Assembly (NCBI GenBank): GCA_947450545.1
Contig: CANFVU010000001.1
Coordinates: 1 to 64,000, forward strand
DNA from: Actinomycetota bacterium
GTDB lineage: Bacteria > Actinomycetota > Actinomycetes > Nanopelagicales > Nanopelagicaceae
Reading direction: 5' to 3'
Length of the DNA stretch: 64,000 nucleotides
Part shown: positions 24,431-34,364 of the stretch, piece by piece
How positions within the stretch are numbered: the stretch's first letter is position 1
How the letters are laid out: each line of letters starts with the position of its first letter
The notes under the pieces: generated by a model
Databases searched by the model: none
The model's input: the letters and a program-made list of their open reading frames with translations, nothing else
Told to the model about the DNA's origin: nothing
Position numbers and translations under genes: made by a program

Positions 24431-24497
24431 TTCGACAGTATTTCATGGCAACCGCACTTTCGCTAGGCAATCAGATTCGAGCCTGTACTTACGTGGG

Positions 24498-25418
24498 TTA
24501 TTTGGCAGCGCGCTCAGCGCGTTTTGCTGCTGCAAGACTCACAACGGCTGTTGTACCGAGCACCACAAGAATGAATCCAAGACTTACTTGCAGAGATATT
24601 TCGGGAATTTCGATTCCAGCAACCTCATGATGTCCGCCTGATATTGCAGCTTCAAGAACGAGCTTCACGCCAATGAAAGCAAGAATGAGCGATAGTCCTT
24701 CAGTCAGGTAAACAAGCTTTGCCATCAACCCTCCGATGAGGAAGTACAGCTGACGCAGCCCCATCAAAGCAAAGACGTTGGCAGTCACAATAATGTAAGG
24801 ATTTTTTGTGAGACCAAAAATCGCTGGGATGGAATCAAAAGCAAAGAGGACATTTGTTGTTGAGATGGCGATTAAAGCAAGCACAAAAGTTGAAGCACCT
24901 TTGGAGCGAACGAAGGATATGAGCTTGCCTTCTTCCCACTCTTCAGATTCGTTTTCTCTGTAGAGCTGAATTGCGGTGTATATCAAGAAGAAGCCGAAGA
25001 AGTAGAAAATCCATGAATATCTATTTACAAGAGCCGATCCCCCAGCGATAAATATTCCTCGCAAAAAGAGGGAGGAGACAATTCCGATGAGAAGAACCAA
25101 TTCTTCTTTCTCTTTCGGAACTTGAAGCCTGGCAAGAATCAAAATAAAAACAAAGAGGTTGTCGAATGAGAGTGAGTACTCGGTTATCCACCCTGCAAAA
25201 AATTCACTTCGCGCACCTTCTGTTGCCCACGCAGCTAAGGAGAGCCCAAAAATAACTGCGAGGCCAACATAAAAAAGGGTCCAAAAAGTTGCGGCTTTGA
25301 GAGTCGTCTTCTTATTTCGATTGAAGAATGCGAGAGCGAAATCAAACCCCAGAACTAAAGTCAGACCAATCAGCGTGATGACCCAAATGTGAAGACTCAT
25401 GGGAGTTGATGCGTTCAT
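24498..25418 (-). CDS. TerC family integral membrane protein
   Basis: 306-aa polytopic membrane protein with about nine hydrophobic segments. The TerC signature is present: acidic residues in membrane segments in LGFDFALAFFNR (about residue 27) and SLSFDNLFVFILILARL (about residue 80), and AFDSIPAIFG near residue 200. The family has been linked to metal ion (manganese, tellurite) homeostasis and membrane protein insertion. The ORF track starts at 25442; ATG 25418 is preferred because TAGAGT sits seven bases before it. It stands alone. Confidence 0.87.
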   Translation of the reverse strand: MNASTPMSLHIWVITLIGLTLVLGFDFALAFFNRNKKTTLKAATFWTLFYVGLAVIFGLSLAAWATEGARSEFFAGWITEYSLSFDNLFVFILILARLQVPKEKEELVLLIGIVSSLFLRGIFIAGGSALVNRYSWIFYFFGFFLIYTAIQLYRENESEEWEEGKLISFVRSKGASTFVLALIAISTTNVLFAFDSIPAIFGLTKNPYIIVTANVFALMGLRQLYFLIGGLMAKLVYLTEGLSLILAFIGVKLVLEAAISGGHHEVAGIEIPEISLQVSLGFILVVLGTTAVVSLAAAKRAERAAK

Positions 25419-25425
25419 TGTCGCA

Positions 25426-25431
25426 ACTCTA
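25426..25431 (-). promoter_or_regulatory. -10 element TAGAGT for terC
   Basis: TAGAGT, seven bases (TGCGACA), then ATG at 25418; decides the start against the track's longer frame. Confidence 0.5.
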
Positions 25432-25484
25432 GCAAGCCTCAAGAACCATCACCGTCAGGTGGAGCCGCATGAGCGCCAAAAGGG

Positions 25485-25490
25485 TAAAGT
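25485..25490 (+). promoter_or_regulatory. -10 element TAAAGT for the glycosylase gene
   Basis: TAAAGT, six bases (CGTTGT), then GTG at 25497; leaderless start predicted. Confidence 0.6.
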
Positions 25491-25496
25491 CGTTGT

Positions 25497-26129
25497 GTGG
25501 CCCTGACAACCGAAGCGCAAATGTTGGCAATCGCCAAGAAGATTGTGAAAGCAGATCCAGCGTTCAAGCCAATTATTCTTCGTGCACCTCTCTGCACCAT
25601 TGGACGCAAACGTCCTAAGCAAGGCCACTATGAGACTCTTGTTGACTCCATCATCTCCCAACAACTAGCGATTAAAGCGGCAGAAACCATCTTTAATCGG
25701 TTGAAAGATCTCGTAGACGGAGAAATTCTTCCGGAGAAAATCACGAAATTATCTGTCAATCAACTCCGCGCAGTGGGTGCCTCAGGAGCGAAAGCTAAAT
25801 CTATTCTCGAATTAACCGATGCAACCCTTGCTGGTGATTTACATTTTGCGAAATATGGTCGTATGTCGAATGAAGACATCACCAACGACCTCATAAAGAT
25901 TTGGGGTATTGGAAGGTGGACGACGGAAATGTTTCTCATGTTCCACCTGGGCCGCCTCGATGTATGGCCCGTTTTAGATTTAGGAGTTCGACGCGGCTGG
26001 GAGAAACTCCATAATCTCAAATCAGAGATTGAGCCAAAAAAGTTGGAACCACTCGGAGAAAAGTTCGATGGCTTTCAATCAGTGGCAGCGTGGTATTGCT
26101 GGCGTGCACTTGAGAAAGAGCCGTCTTAG
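25497..26129 (+). CDS. DNA-3-methyladenine glycosylase, HhH-GPD superfamily
   Basis: Base-excision repair glycosylase of the AlkA/HhH-GPD fold, 210 aa. A helix-hairpin-helix IKIWGIGRWTTEMF is near residue 130 and the catalytic Asp follows in VWPVLDLGVRRG (about residue 160). No iron-sulfur cluster cysteines follow, which separates it from EndoIII/MutY types and fits AlkA-like enzymes acting on alkylated purines. It stands alone between terC and msrA, each on the other strand. Confidence 0.88.
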   Translation: MALTTEAQMLAIAKKIVKADPAFKPIILRAPLCTIGRKRPKQGHYETLVDSIISQQLAIKAAETIFNRLKDLVDGEILPEKITKLSVNQLRAVGASGAKAKSILELTDATLAGDLHFAKYGRMSNEDITNDLIKIWGIGRWTTEMFLMFHLGRLDVWPVLDLGVRRGWEKLHNLKSEIEPKKLEPLGEKFDGFQSVAAWYCWRALEKEPS

Positions 26130-26155
26130 AAAGTTACGTTTTAGAATCTGAAACG

Positions 26156-26695
26156 TTAAGCGAGTACAGGAAATGCAATTCCTGTTGAAGAATGACAATC
26201 GTAGCCATTTGGATTTTTCTCCAAATAACGTTGATGGTATTCCTCTGCTTCCCAATATGTATGTCCGTCTGCTTCTTGGATCTCGGTACAGATTTTATCC
26301 ATTCCATTTTTTACAAGAGCGGTTTCGTAAATATCGCGAGTATTTACAGCTTCAATCATCTGTTCAGGAGTCGCTGTATAAATTGCGCTTCGATACTGCG
26401 TTCCAATATCTCCACCTTGCTTATTCAGTGATGTTGGATCGTGCATCGTCCAGAATTCCTGAAGCAAGCGGTTGTAGCTCACAACAGATGGATCGAAAAT
26501 AACTTTCACCATTTCTGCATGACCAGTTTGACCCGTACATACTTCTTTATATGTCGGCTCAGATTTATTGCCGCCCATATATCCAACGGATGTTTCAACA
26601 ACGCCATCCATCTGCCAGAACCGTCGCTCGGCTCCCCAAAAGCAACCTGTTGCGAAATATGCGGTCTCGGTGTGCAAGCTATCTGCGTTCATCAT
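26156..26695 (-). CDS. msrA: Peptide-methionine (S)-S-oxide reductase MsrA
   Basis: Repairs oxidised methionine in proteins. The catalytic motif GCFWGAERRFW is near residue 13, followed by VGYMGG and the EVCTGQTGHAE segment, and the C-terminal EEYHQRYL block. About 179 aa from the chosen start. The track start is TTG 26719; the tandem ATG at 26695/26692 is preferred, with GGAAG about ten bases upstream, so the start is only moderately certain. No SigR-type promoter was found upstream. Confidence 0.94.
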   Translation of the reverse strand: MMNADSLHTETAYFATGCFWGAERRFWQMDGVVETSVGYMGGNKSEPTYKEVCTGQTGHAEMVKVIFDPSVVSYNRLLQEFWTMHDPTSLNKQGGDIGTQYRSAIYTATPEQMIEAVNTRDIYETALVKNGMDKICTEIQEADGHTYWEAEEYHQRYLEKNPNGYDCHSSTGIAFPVLA

Positions 26696-26745
26696 GGGGG
26701 TAATTCTTCCACTTTCCAATAGAGTTGCTTACTGGCGCGAAAAAC

Positions 26746-26817
26746 GCCCTCGTAGCTCAGGGGATAGAGCACTGCCCTCCGGAGGCAGGTGCGCAGGTTC
26801 GATTCCTGCCGAGGGCA
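26746..26817 (+). tRNA. tRNA-Arg (anticodon CCG)
   Basis: Cloverleaf: acceptor GCCCTCG/CGAGGGC, D arm GCTC...GAGC, anticodon stem CTGCC/GGCAG with loop CTCCGGA (anticodon CCG, reading CGG), variable GTGC, T arm GCAGG/CCTGC with TTCGATT loop, discriminator A. CCA is not encoded (CAA follows). Confidence 0.96.
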
Positions 26818-27098
26818 CAAATCACACGATTTTCCTCAAATTGTTGGAATCTTTTCTGTTTCACCCTTGTTATGTAAGGAGTTACACGGGAGAATACGAC
26901 GTGCACTTCTTTTAGGGGTGCGAGCAGTTTGCTTCATCAATGTTCGAAACCGCTGTACAGATGTTCCGCATTTAGTACCACCTGAGTTTCAACGCTGAAA
27001 CGAATGAGCGACCTAGAGGATGACCTCGGGTTGAATCAATTTTTTACCCTGTTGTTCGATCCCCCGAGCGACAGTATGTGAGTTGTTAAGGAGATGCC
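26818..27098. other. Intergenic stretch upstream of whiB1
   Basis: 281 bp between tRNA-Arg and whiB1 without a credible gene. It contains a 6-bp inverted repeat GTTTCA-N4-TGAAAC at 26986-27001, about 100 bp before the whiB1 start, which could be an operator, and a short direct repeat of GACCT. No CRP-type TGTGA-N6-TCACA site was found. Confidence 0.5.
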
Positions 27099-27368
27099 AT
27101 GGATTGGCGACATCAATCGGCTTGCCGAGATGAAGATCCCGAGCTCTTCTTTCCTATCGGAAATACCGGACCAGCAATCGCTCAAATCGAAGAAGCGAAA
27201 AAAGTGTGCAATCGCTGCATCGTCAAAGATGCTTGCTTGGCATGGGCCATTGAATCTGGACAAGATGCTGGTGTCTGGGGTGGACTTTCAGAAGATGAGC
27301 GTCGCGCTATGAAGCGTCGCGCTGCTCGTAACCGCGCTCGCATGATGGAGCAACAGCAACAATTCTAA
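27099..27368 (+). CDS. whiB1: WhiB family iron-sulfur transcription factor (WhiB1-like)
   Basis: 89-aa Wbl protein. Four cysteines in the Wbl spacing (SACRDED, then VCNRCIVKDAC) bind a nitric-oxide-sensitive 4Fe-4S cluster, and the GVWGGLSEDERR turn is the region contacting the principal sigma factor. The basic RRAARNRARM tail would contact DNA. Length and the ELFFP/GVWGGL forms match WhiB1/WhmE, the essential member. A good AAGGAG ribosome binding site precedes the ATG, so this mRNA has a leader. Single-gene unit. Confidence 0.93.
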   Translation: MDWRHQSACRDEDPELFFPIGNTGPAIAQIEEAKKVCNRCIVKDACLAWAIESGQDAGVWGGLSEDERRAMKRRAARNRARMMEQQQQF

Positions 27369-27380
27369 CGATTGTGAACT

Positions 27381-28736
<1,356 letters not shown>

Positions 28737-28739
28737 CTA

Positions 28740-28745
28740 AGCCTA
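28740..28745 (-). promoter_or_regulatory. -10 element TAGGCT for argG
   Basis: TAGGCT, six bases (TAGCCC), then ATG at 28733; overlaps the end of the gene upstream. Confidence 0.55.
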
Positions 28746-29180
28746 ATGCGTCCGAATGGTGAAATGCGCCAGATCCACTGCGTGAAGCCAATGCTCGAAC
28801 GTGCTCCACCGGGAGCTTTCAATGACTGCGATCTTCCATAACTCTTGCGCGACGAGCGGAGCTGACTTAATTCTGGCTGCAAGTATTTCTCCGGCTTGGG
28901 TTTCACCGCGAAACGCAATCCAAAATCCTTCCTCAGAAATTCTGCAGAAAAATTCTTCCCCGCGGATTTCTCTTTCGATACTTCGAGCGAGCGCAACTAT
29001 CTGCCCCTCACCCACCTGTGAATCATGTGCAGCAGAGTTGAGCGAGAGAATTGAGAGAGCTCGACCATCGCGGCGAGATCCAAAATATTCCGACTGTGCG
29101 CGTTCCAGAAAAATTGCAGGTGCGGGCGCACCAGTGAGTGAGTCGGTCACGCCATTATTGCCAAATTCAATCTCGTTCAT
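28743..29180 (-). CDS. Degenerate GGDEF-like domain protein
   Basis: 145 aa from the chosen ATG. The sequence follows the GGDEF fold: DSLTGAPAPAIFLER at the start resembles DxLTGLxNRRxFxER, then GRALSILSLN, and where the active-site GGDEF should be there is ISEEGFWIAF. With the signature lost it is unlikely to make c-di-GMP; it may bind a nucleotide or partner protein. The track frame runs to 29360, overlapping the divergent gene, so ATG 29180 is preferred. The gene diverges from the membrane protein at 29213 with only 32 bp between start codons. Confidence 0.6.
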   Translation of the reverse strand: MNEIEFGNNGVTDSLTGAPAPAIFLERAQSEYFGSRRDGRALSILSLNSAAHDSQVGEGQIVALARSIEREIRGEEFFCRISEEGFWIAFRGETQAGEILAARIKSAPLVAQELWKIAVIESSRWSTFEHWLHAVDLAHFTIRTH

Positions 29181-29189
29181 CGTGAGATG

Positions 29190-29195
29190 AAAATA
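29190..29195 (-). promoter_or_regulatory. Possible -10 element TATTTT for the GGDEF-like gene
   Basis: TATTTT, nine bases, then ATG at 29180, within the 32-bp divergent gap. Spacing is longer than at other leaderless genes. Confidence 0.35.
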
Positions 29196-29200
29196 ATCGC

Positions 29201-29206
29201 TATCCT
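29201..29206 (+). promoter_or_regulatory. -10 element TATCCT for the 29213 gene
   Basis: TATCCT, six bases (GATGCC), then GTG at 29213; leaderless start predicted. The -35 region would fall inside the divergent gene's start. Confidence 0.55.
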
Positions 29207-29212
29207 GATGCC

Positions 29213-29614
29213 GTGGAAGAGAACCAACACTCAAGCGAGAGCAAATCGCAATTTCCACCATTAATGGAATTTGCTCGTCGATCGGCACACCACCTGTTGC
29301 GCATTGAATCAGCTCTCTTAATTCTGCTTGCTCTTTATCTTGCAATCTCTGCCGTAACAAAAGGCGTTACAGCACCTGGAGCTTTCGCCGGCGAGATTAT
29401 CTTCTCTCTCACTGCAGCAATCGGCCTCTACTTCTGCTCTCAAGGATTTAAGAAGCGAGCAGCTTTTGGTCGGGCTCCGGCGCTTCTGGCAAACCTCATA
29501 GCTTTAGGGGTTGCCTATTTCATGATCTCCGGAAAACTCATCTGGGTCGGGGTTCTGTTGGGACTCTTGGCATTCGCCACCGCGCTCTCAGCTTTGCTCG
29601 GCTATACCGAATAA
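29213..29614 (+). CDS. Small integral membrane protein, unknown
   Basis: 133-aa protein with a polar N terminus of about 28 residues and four hydrophobic segments (about residues 32-50, 57-78, 90-105 and 108-129). I do not recognise the family. GTG start, preceded by a -10 element at leaderless spacing. It lies upstream of odhA on the same strand but 104 bp away, and odhA has its own promoter-like sequence, so co-transcription is uncertain. Confidence 0.7.
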   Translation: MEENQHSSESKSQFPPLMEFARRSAHHLLRIESALLILLALYLAISAVTKGVTAPGAFAGEIIFSLTAAIGLYFCSQGFKKRAAFGRAPALLANLIALGVAYFMISGKLIWVGVLLGLLAFATALSALLGYTE

Positions 29615-29689
29615 GACCCACCTCGGGGAAGCGACCCTTCTCACATTTCTCGCATAATGGGCCGATGTGAACCTACGCTCAATTCACCA

Positions 29690-29695
29690 TAGACT
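29690..29695 (+). promoter_or_regulatory. -10 element TAGACT for odhA
   Basis: TAGACT five bases before TTG 29701. Transcription would begin near 29701, leaving a short leader with AAGGAG before ATG 29719. Confidence 0.5.
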
Positions 29696-29718
29696 CCGGC
29701 TTGAACGAAAAGGAGTAC

Positions 29719-32700
29719 ATGCCAGTGTCGGCAATCGATCCAGCTGCAGGCGACAAGAGCCCTGCGAATCACTTTGGTGGCTCATTTGGTCCCAATGAGT
29801 GGTTAGTCGATGAGATGTACCAGCGTTTTCTCGCAGATCCCAATTCGGTTGATCCTGCGTGGCATGAATTTTTTGCAGATTATGTAACACCTTCGCGCGC
29901 AGCGTCTAGTGCACCACTTGCTTCCGCTCCACGTGGAGGAACTCCCCCGCTTCCAAAAGCTGCAGCCAAAGCCGAATCAAAAGTAGAACAAAAGGCAGAA
30001 GTGAAACCGGCACAAGTGGCGCAACCTATTTCTCCTGTTGCTCCTATTGCTCCTGTTACTCCTGCTCCACAACCACAAGAAACGGTGGCACCTCACGTGA
30101 CAACTCCACATCAAACTCCTGCGGATCCAGTTGTGAAACCAATTCCAACTCTCGTCACTCCAGGAGCTTCATCTGCAGAGCCAATCCGTGGAGTCGCTGC
30201 GCGCGTAGTGCAAAGCATGGAAGCTTCGCTCACAGTTCCAACAGCAACATCTGTTCGCGCTGTTCCTGCAAAACTTATGATCGACAACAGAACCGTGATC
30301 AACAATCACCTTCGTCGTTCTCGCGGCGGCAAAGTTTCATTTACTCACATCATCGGCTACGCAATGATCAAAGCAATGCGTCAAATGCCAGAGATGAACG
30401 CATTCTTCACCGAAGTTGATGGCAAGCCAGCTCTGGGAAAACCAGAACATATTAATTTGGGTATTGCTATCGATATGGCAAAACCGAATGGTGAGCGCCA
30501 ACTACTCGTTCCTTCTATTAAAGGTTGTGAAAGTTTAGATTTCGGCCAATTCTGGGCTTCGTATGAAGACACCGTTCGCAAAGCACGTAATGGCCAGCTG
30601 ACAGTTGAAGATTTTGCTGGAACCACAGTTTCACTTACCAACCCAGGAACAATCGGAACAGTTCACTCTGTGCCTCGTCTTGTCCAAGGACAAGGCCTCA
30701 TTCTTGGCGTCGGAGCTATGGATTACCCTGCAGAATTCCAAGGTGCATCAGAAGAGACGCTCACAAACCTTGCTGTAAGCAAAGTTGTCACGCTGACAAG
30801 CACATACGATCACCGCATCATTCAAGGTGCAACATCAGGTGATTTCTTACGCCGCATTCATGCAATTTTGCTCGGTGAAGATAACTTCTATGACGAGATT
30901 TTTGCAGCACTTCGCGTGCCTTACGTTCCCATTCGTTGGACTCAAGATATTCAATTCTCCAAAGATGACCAGATCTCCAAAGAGACTCGTGTGCAGGAAT
31001 TGATTCGTGCATATCGAACCAACGGCCACCTCATGGCAGATATCGATCCGCTCACCTACGAGCAGCGCTACCACGCAGATCTCGACGTTTTAAATCATGG
31101 CTTAACTTTGTGGGATCTTGACCGTGAATTCCCAACCGGCGGATTTGGTGGAAAACCATTTCTTCCGCTTCGCAAAATTCTTGGACGTTTACGTGATTCG
31201 TATTGCCGCACCATCGGCGTTGAATACATGTATATGGAAAATCCTGAAGAACGTGCATGGATTCAGGAACATGTTGAGTCTGGGGCAACCCAAACTCCTC
31301 GCGAGGAGCAACTTCGTATTTTGCGCAAACTCAATAGCGCTGAAGCGTTCGAAGCGTTCCTTCACACAAAATATGTTGGCCAAAAGCGTTTCTCACTCGA
31401 AGGCGGAGAATCTGTTATCCCGCTTCTCGATGCAATTATCGCCGATGCTGCCGATCAGAAACTGGATGAAGTATGTATTGGAATGTCCCACCGTGGGCGT
31501 CTCAATGTTTTAGCAAATATTGCTGGAAAGAATATTGGCCAAATCTTCCAAGAATTTGAAGGCCACTATCACGACAACCAAGTTCAAGGTTCGGGAGACG
31601 TTAAATATCACCTTGGAACACAAGGAACATTTACATCACCTTCTGGCGCGCAGACTAAGGTCTATCTCGCTGCCAATCCATCTCACTTGGAAGCTGTAAA
31701 TCCAGTACTTGAAGGCATTGTTCGCGCAAAGCAAGATCGACTCAACATCAAAGAGGCGTACACAGTTATGCCGATTTTGGTGCACGGCGACGCTGCATTT
31801 GCGGGCCAAGGCATTGTCTCCGAAACTTTGAGCCTCTCACTTCTTAAGGGTTATCGCGTTGGCGGAACAATTCACGTGGTGATCAATAACCAAGTTGGAT
31901 TTACAACCTCACCAGAATTCTCTCGCTCTTCACGTTACTCAACAGATATCGCCAAGATGATTCAGGCGCCTGTCTTCCACGTGAACGGTGATGATCCTGA
32001 ATCTGTAGTTCGCGTTGCACGACTTGCTTTTGCATATCGCCAAGCATTTAAGAAAGATGTTGTCATTGATCTTGTTTGCTACCGCTTACGTGGACACAAC
32101 GAGGGTGATGAGCCAAGCTTCACTCAGCCACAGATGTACAAACTCATCGAAGCTAAACGCAGCACTCGCAAGCTTTATACAGAAGCGCTTATCGGTCGCG
32201 GTGATATCACCGTTGAAGAAGCAGAAGAAGTTCTTCGCGATTACCAAGCTCAACTTGATGGCGCTTTTGGCGCTGCTCACAATGTTCATCCTGAAACGGA
32301 TCCAAACTTCGTTGAGCCAATGCCACCAGAAGCTAATGAGATTAATACCGCTGTCGATGAAGCAACACTTCGTAAGATTGCTGCAACGCAAATTGCAACG
32401 CCTGAAGGATTTGCAATTCATCCAAAGCTTGCTCCACAGCTCGCAAAGCGCAACGAGATGCTCAATGATGGAACAGTAGATTGGTCAACGGGAGAAATGT
32501 TCGCATTTGGTTCGTTGCTTCTCGAAGGACATCCAATTCGTATGGCTGGACAAGATGTGCGCCGCGGAACATTCTCAAATCGTCACGCAGTCATCATTGA
32601 CCAGAACAATGGATCTACATGGACTCCACTTCAAGGTCTGATCGATAACAGCAATCAATTCTTTATCTTTGACTCACTTCTCTCAGAATATGCAGCTCTA

Positions 32701-33489
32701 GGCTTTGAATATGGCTATTCCGTAGAGCGTCCAGAAGCTCTCACGATCTGGGAAGCACAATTTGGTGACTTCGCTAATGGTGCGCAGACCATCATCGATG
32801 AATTCATTTCATCCTCACTTCAAAAGTGGGGTGAGCGCTCAGGCGTTGTAATGCTTCTGCCTCATGGTTATGAAGGTCAAGGTCCAGATCACTCATCAGC
32901 GCGTATTGAACGCTTCCTCACTCTTGCTGCTGAACAGAACATGACTATCGCTCAGCCTTCAACCCCCGCTCAATATTTCCATTTGCTTCGTTGGCACATG
33001 AAGAACAGCGCACGTCGCCCACTCATTGTCTTTGAACCAAAGTCAATGCTCCGTCTCAAAGCTGCAGCATCTGGATTGAACGATTTCACAAGCGGACATT
33101 TCCGCCCTGTCATGTCAGATCCAACTGTTAACAATGCAACTCGCGTTATTTTCTGCTCAGGTAAGGTCTATTACGATCTTGTCGCTGAACGTGAAAAACT
33201 CGGTGAACACACAACTGCGATTGTTCGTGTTGAATTGCTCTATCCGCTTCCCGTTGACGAAATTCTTGAAGAAGCTAATAAGCATCCTCAAGCGAATTTG
33301 TTGTGGGTACAAGATGAACCTGCAAACCAAGGTCCTTATCCTTACATTGCAGCTCGCACACTTGCATCTCTCAATGGTCGAACACTTCGCAGAATTTCAC
33401 GTCGTGCGACAGCAAGCCCAGCAACAGGAAGTCATCACCTCCACGAAGAAGAGCAACGCGCTCTTATTGTGGAAGCATTTACGCGCTAA
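29719..33489 (+). CDS. odhA: Multifunctional 2-oxoglutarate dehydrogenase E1/E2 (OdhA/KGD)
   Basis: Fused enzyme of actinobacteria that joins an E2-type succinyltransferase domain to the thiamine-dependent E1 of the 2-oxoglutarate dehydrogenase complex (TCA cycle; can also release succinic semialdehyde). About 1256 aa. Order: an E1-type N-terminal segment (NEWLVDEMYQRF), a Pro/Ala linker, an E2 catalytic domain from about 150 to 400 with the active-site TYDHRIIQGATSGDF, then E1 with GMSHRGRLNVLANI and the thiamine-binding HGDAAFAGQG region. There is no lipoyl domain, as in known OdhA. Start: ATG 29719 with AAGGAG three bases upstream, or GTG 29725; the track's TTG 29701 is probably the mRNA end. 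Confidence 0.95.
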   Translation: MPVSAIDPAAGDKSPANHFGGSFGPNEWLVDEMYQRFLADPNSVDPAWHEFFADYVTPSRAASSAPLASAPRGGTPPLPKAAAKAESKVEQKAEVKPAQVAQPISPVAPIAPVTPAPQPQETVAPHVTTPHQTPADPVVKPIPTLVTPGASSAEPIRGVAARVVQSMEASLTVPTATSVRAVPAKLMIDNRTVINNHLRRSRGGKVSFTHIIGYAMIKAMRQMPEMNAFFTEVDGKPALGKPEHINLGIAIDMAKPNGERQLLVPSIKGCESLDFGQFWASYEDTVRKARNGQLTVEDFAGTTVSLTNPGTIGTVHSVPRLVQGQGLILGVGAMDYPAEFQGASEETLTNLAVSKVVTLTSTYDHRIIQGATSGDFLRRIHAILLGEDNFYDEIFAALRVPYVPIRWTQDIQFSKDDQISKETRVQELIRAYRTNGHLMADIDPLTYEQRYHADLDVLNHGLTLWDLDREFPTGGFGGKPFLPLRKILGRLRDSYCRTIGVEYMYMENPEERAWIQEHVESGATQTPREEQLRILRKLNSAEAFEAFLHTKYVGQKRFSLEGGESVIPLLDAIIADAADQKLDEVCIGMSHRGRLNVLANIAGKNIGQIFQEFEGHYHDNQVQGSGDVKYHLGTQGTFTSPSGAQTKVYLAANPSHLEAVNPVLEGIVRAKQDRLNIKEAYTVMPILVHGDAAFAGQGIVSETLSLSLLKGYRVGGTIHVVINNQVGFTTSPEFSRSSRYSTDIAKMIQAPVFHVNGDDPESVVRVARLAFAYRQAFKKDVVIDLVCYRLRGHNEGDEPSFTQPQMYKLIEAKRSTRKLYTEALIGRGDITVEEAEEVLRDYQAQLDGAFGAAHNVHPETDPNFVEPMPPEANEINTAVDEATLRKIAATQIATPEGFAIHPKLAPQLAKRNEMLNDGTVDWSTGEMFAFGSLLLEGHPIRMAGQDVRRGTFSNRHAVIIDQNNGSTWTPLQGLIDNSNQFFIFDSLLSEYAALGFEYGYSVERPEALTIWEAQFGDFANGAQTIIDEFISSSLQKWGERSGVVMLLPHGYEGQGPDHSSARIERFLTLAAEQNMTIAQPSTPAQYFHLLRWHMKNSARRPLIVFEPKSMLRLKAAASGLNDFTSGHFRPVMSDPTVNNATRVIFCSGKVYYDLVAEREKLGEHTTAIVRVELLYPLPVDEILEEANKHPQANLLWVQDEPANQGPYPYIAARTLASLNGRTLRRISRRATASPATGSHHLHEEEQRALIVEAFTR

Positions 33490-33504
33490 TAACTTTCGCG
33501 TTTA

Positions 33505-33822
33505 TTATTTCCTGAAAGCAACTGCAACGATTTCGTGCGCTTGCAAAAATCCCCATGTGCGCGAGTCGGTCGATGCTTCAAGGTTGTCACCTTCGACCCA
33601 GATTCCTTCATCGCTCACTCGTGTAACTCGCTTAATAAAGAAGATTCCGGGATAACTGTCGCGTACAACTAAAACAATCTTTCCCACCAATGTATGTGGG
33701 TCTGAGCCTGCTTTTGGGGCTCCTTGAAAGAGCAGAATCCGCCCATCTTTGAATTTTGGAAGCATCGAATTTCCAGAAATCTTTACCCGACGAAGCGGCA
33801 ATCTGATTGGCGAGAGGCTCAT
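33505..33822 (-). CDS. sodX: Nickel SOD maturation protease (S26/SodX-like)
   Basis: Small S26 family signal-peptidase-like protease of about 105 aa, divergent from the nickel superoxide dismutase gene. The catalytic Ser is in SGNSMLP (about residue 20) and the general-base Lys in FFIKRVTRV. It should remove the N-terminal propeptide of the dismutase so that His1 can bind nickel. No membrane helix is seen, as expected for this subgroup. The track start is TTG 33843; ATG 33822 is preferred because GGAG lies six bases before it. Adjacent sodN makes the assignment firm. Confidence 0.88.
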   Translation of the reverse strand: MSLSPIRLPLRRVKISGNSMLPKFKDGRILLFQGAPKAGSDPHTLVGKIVLVVRDSYPGIFFIKRVTRVSDEGIWVEGDNLEASTDSRTWGFLQAHEIVAVAFRK

Positions 33823-33959
33823 TTGTGGCTCCATTCTGAGCAAATTCGAATTCCATTCGACTTTGGCCTGGGGGAAGTAAGCGTAGTACCCTCACATCTG
33901 TAGGGCATCTTTAGGACGTCTACCCGTTTTGTTCTATCCAATATCTAAAGGAGAGATCC

Positions 33960-34355
33960 ATGAAGTTTTTTGAGAAGACAGTCGTAGCTCTTGCACACTG
34001 CGACCTTCCATGTGGCGTTTATGATCCAGCTCAAGCAAAGCTTGAAGCTCAATCTGTTAAAGCAGCGATGGAGAAGTATGCAGCATCAACCGATGCTGAT
34101 TTCAAATCTCGCGCAGTTGCAGTGAAGGAAGAGCGTTCAGAGATGGTCAAGCATCACCTCTGGGTTTTGTGGACTGATTACTTCAAGCCAAACCATTTTG
34201 AGGCATACCCACAGCTTCACGTTCTCTTCAATGAGGCAACAAAGCTTGCTGGTGCTGGTGGCACAAAGGGAACAAACGATGTTGCTGTTGCTGAAAAGCT
34301 TCTTGCAAAGATCGAAGAAATCTCAGAGATCTTCTGGGCTACAAAGAAGGCTTAA
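33960..34355 (+). CDS. sodN: Nickel-containing superoxide dismutase
   Basis: Converts superoxide to oxygen and peroxide. The nickel hook HCDLPCGVYDP begins at residue 13, directly after a short propeptide (MKFFEKTVVALA), so cleavage before His would give the active N terminus with Cys2 and Cys6 as ligands. 131 aa precursor, helical remainder typical of the family. AAAGGAG precedes the ATG with good spacing. sodX is divergent, 137 bp away; the gap holds TATCCAATATCT as a possible -10 area. No Fe or Mn SOD gene is in the window. Confidence 0.97.
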   Translation: MKFFEKTVVALAHCDLPCGVYDPAQAKLEAQSVKAAMEKYAASTDADFKSRAVAVKEERSEMVKHHLWVLWTDYFKPNHFEAYPQLHVLFNEATKLAGAGGTKGTNDVAVAEKLLAKIEEISEIFWATKKA

Positions 34356-34364
34356 TTCAGAAAA

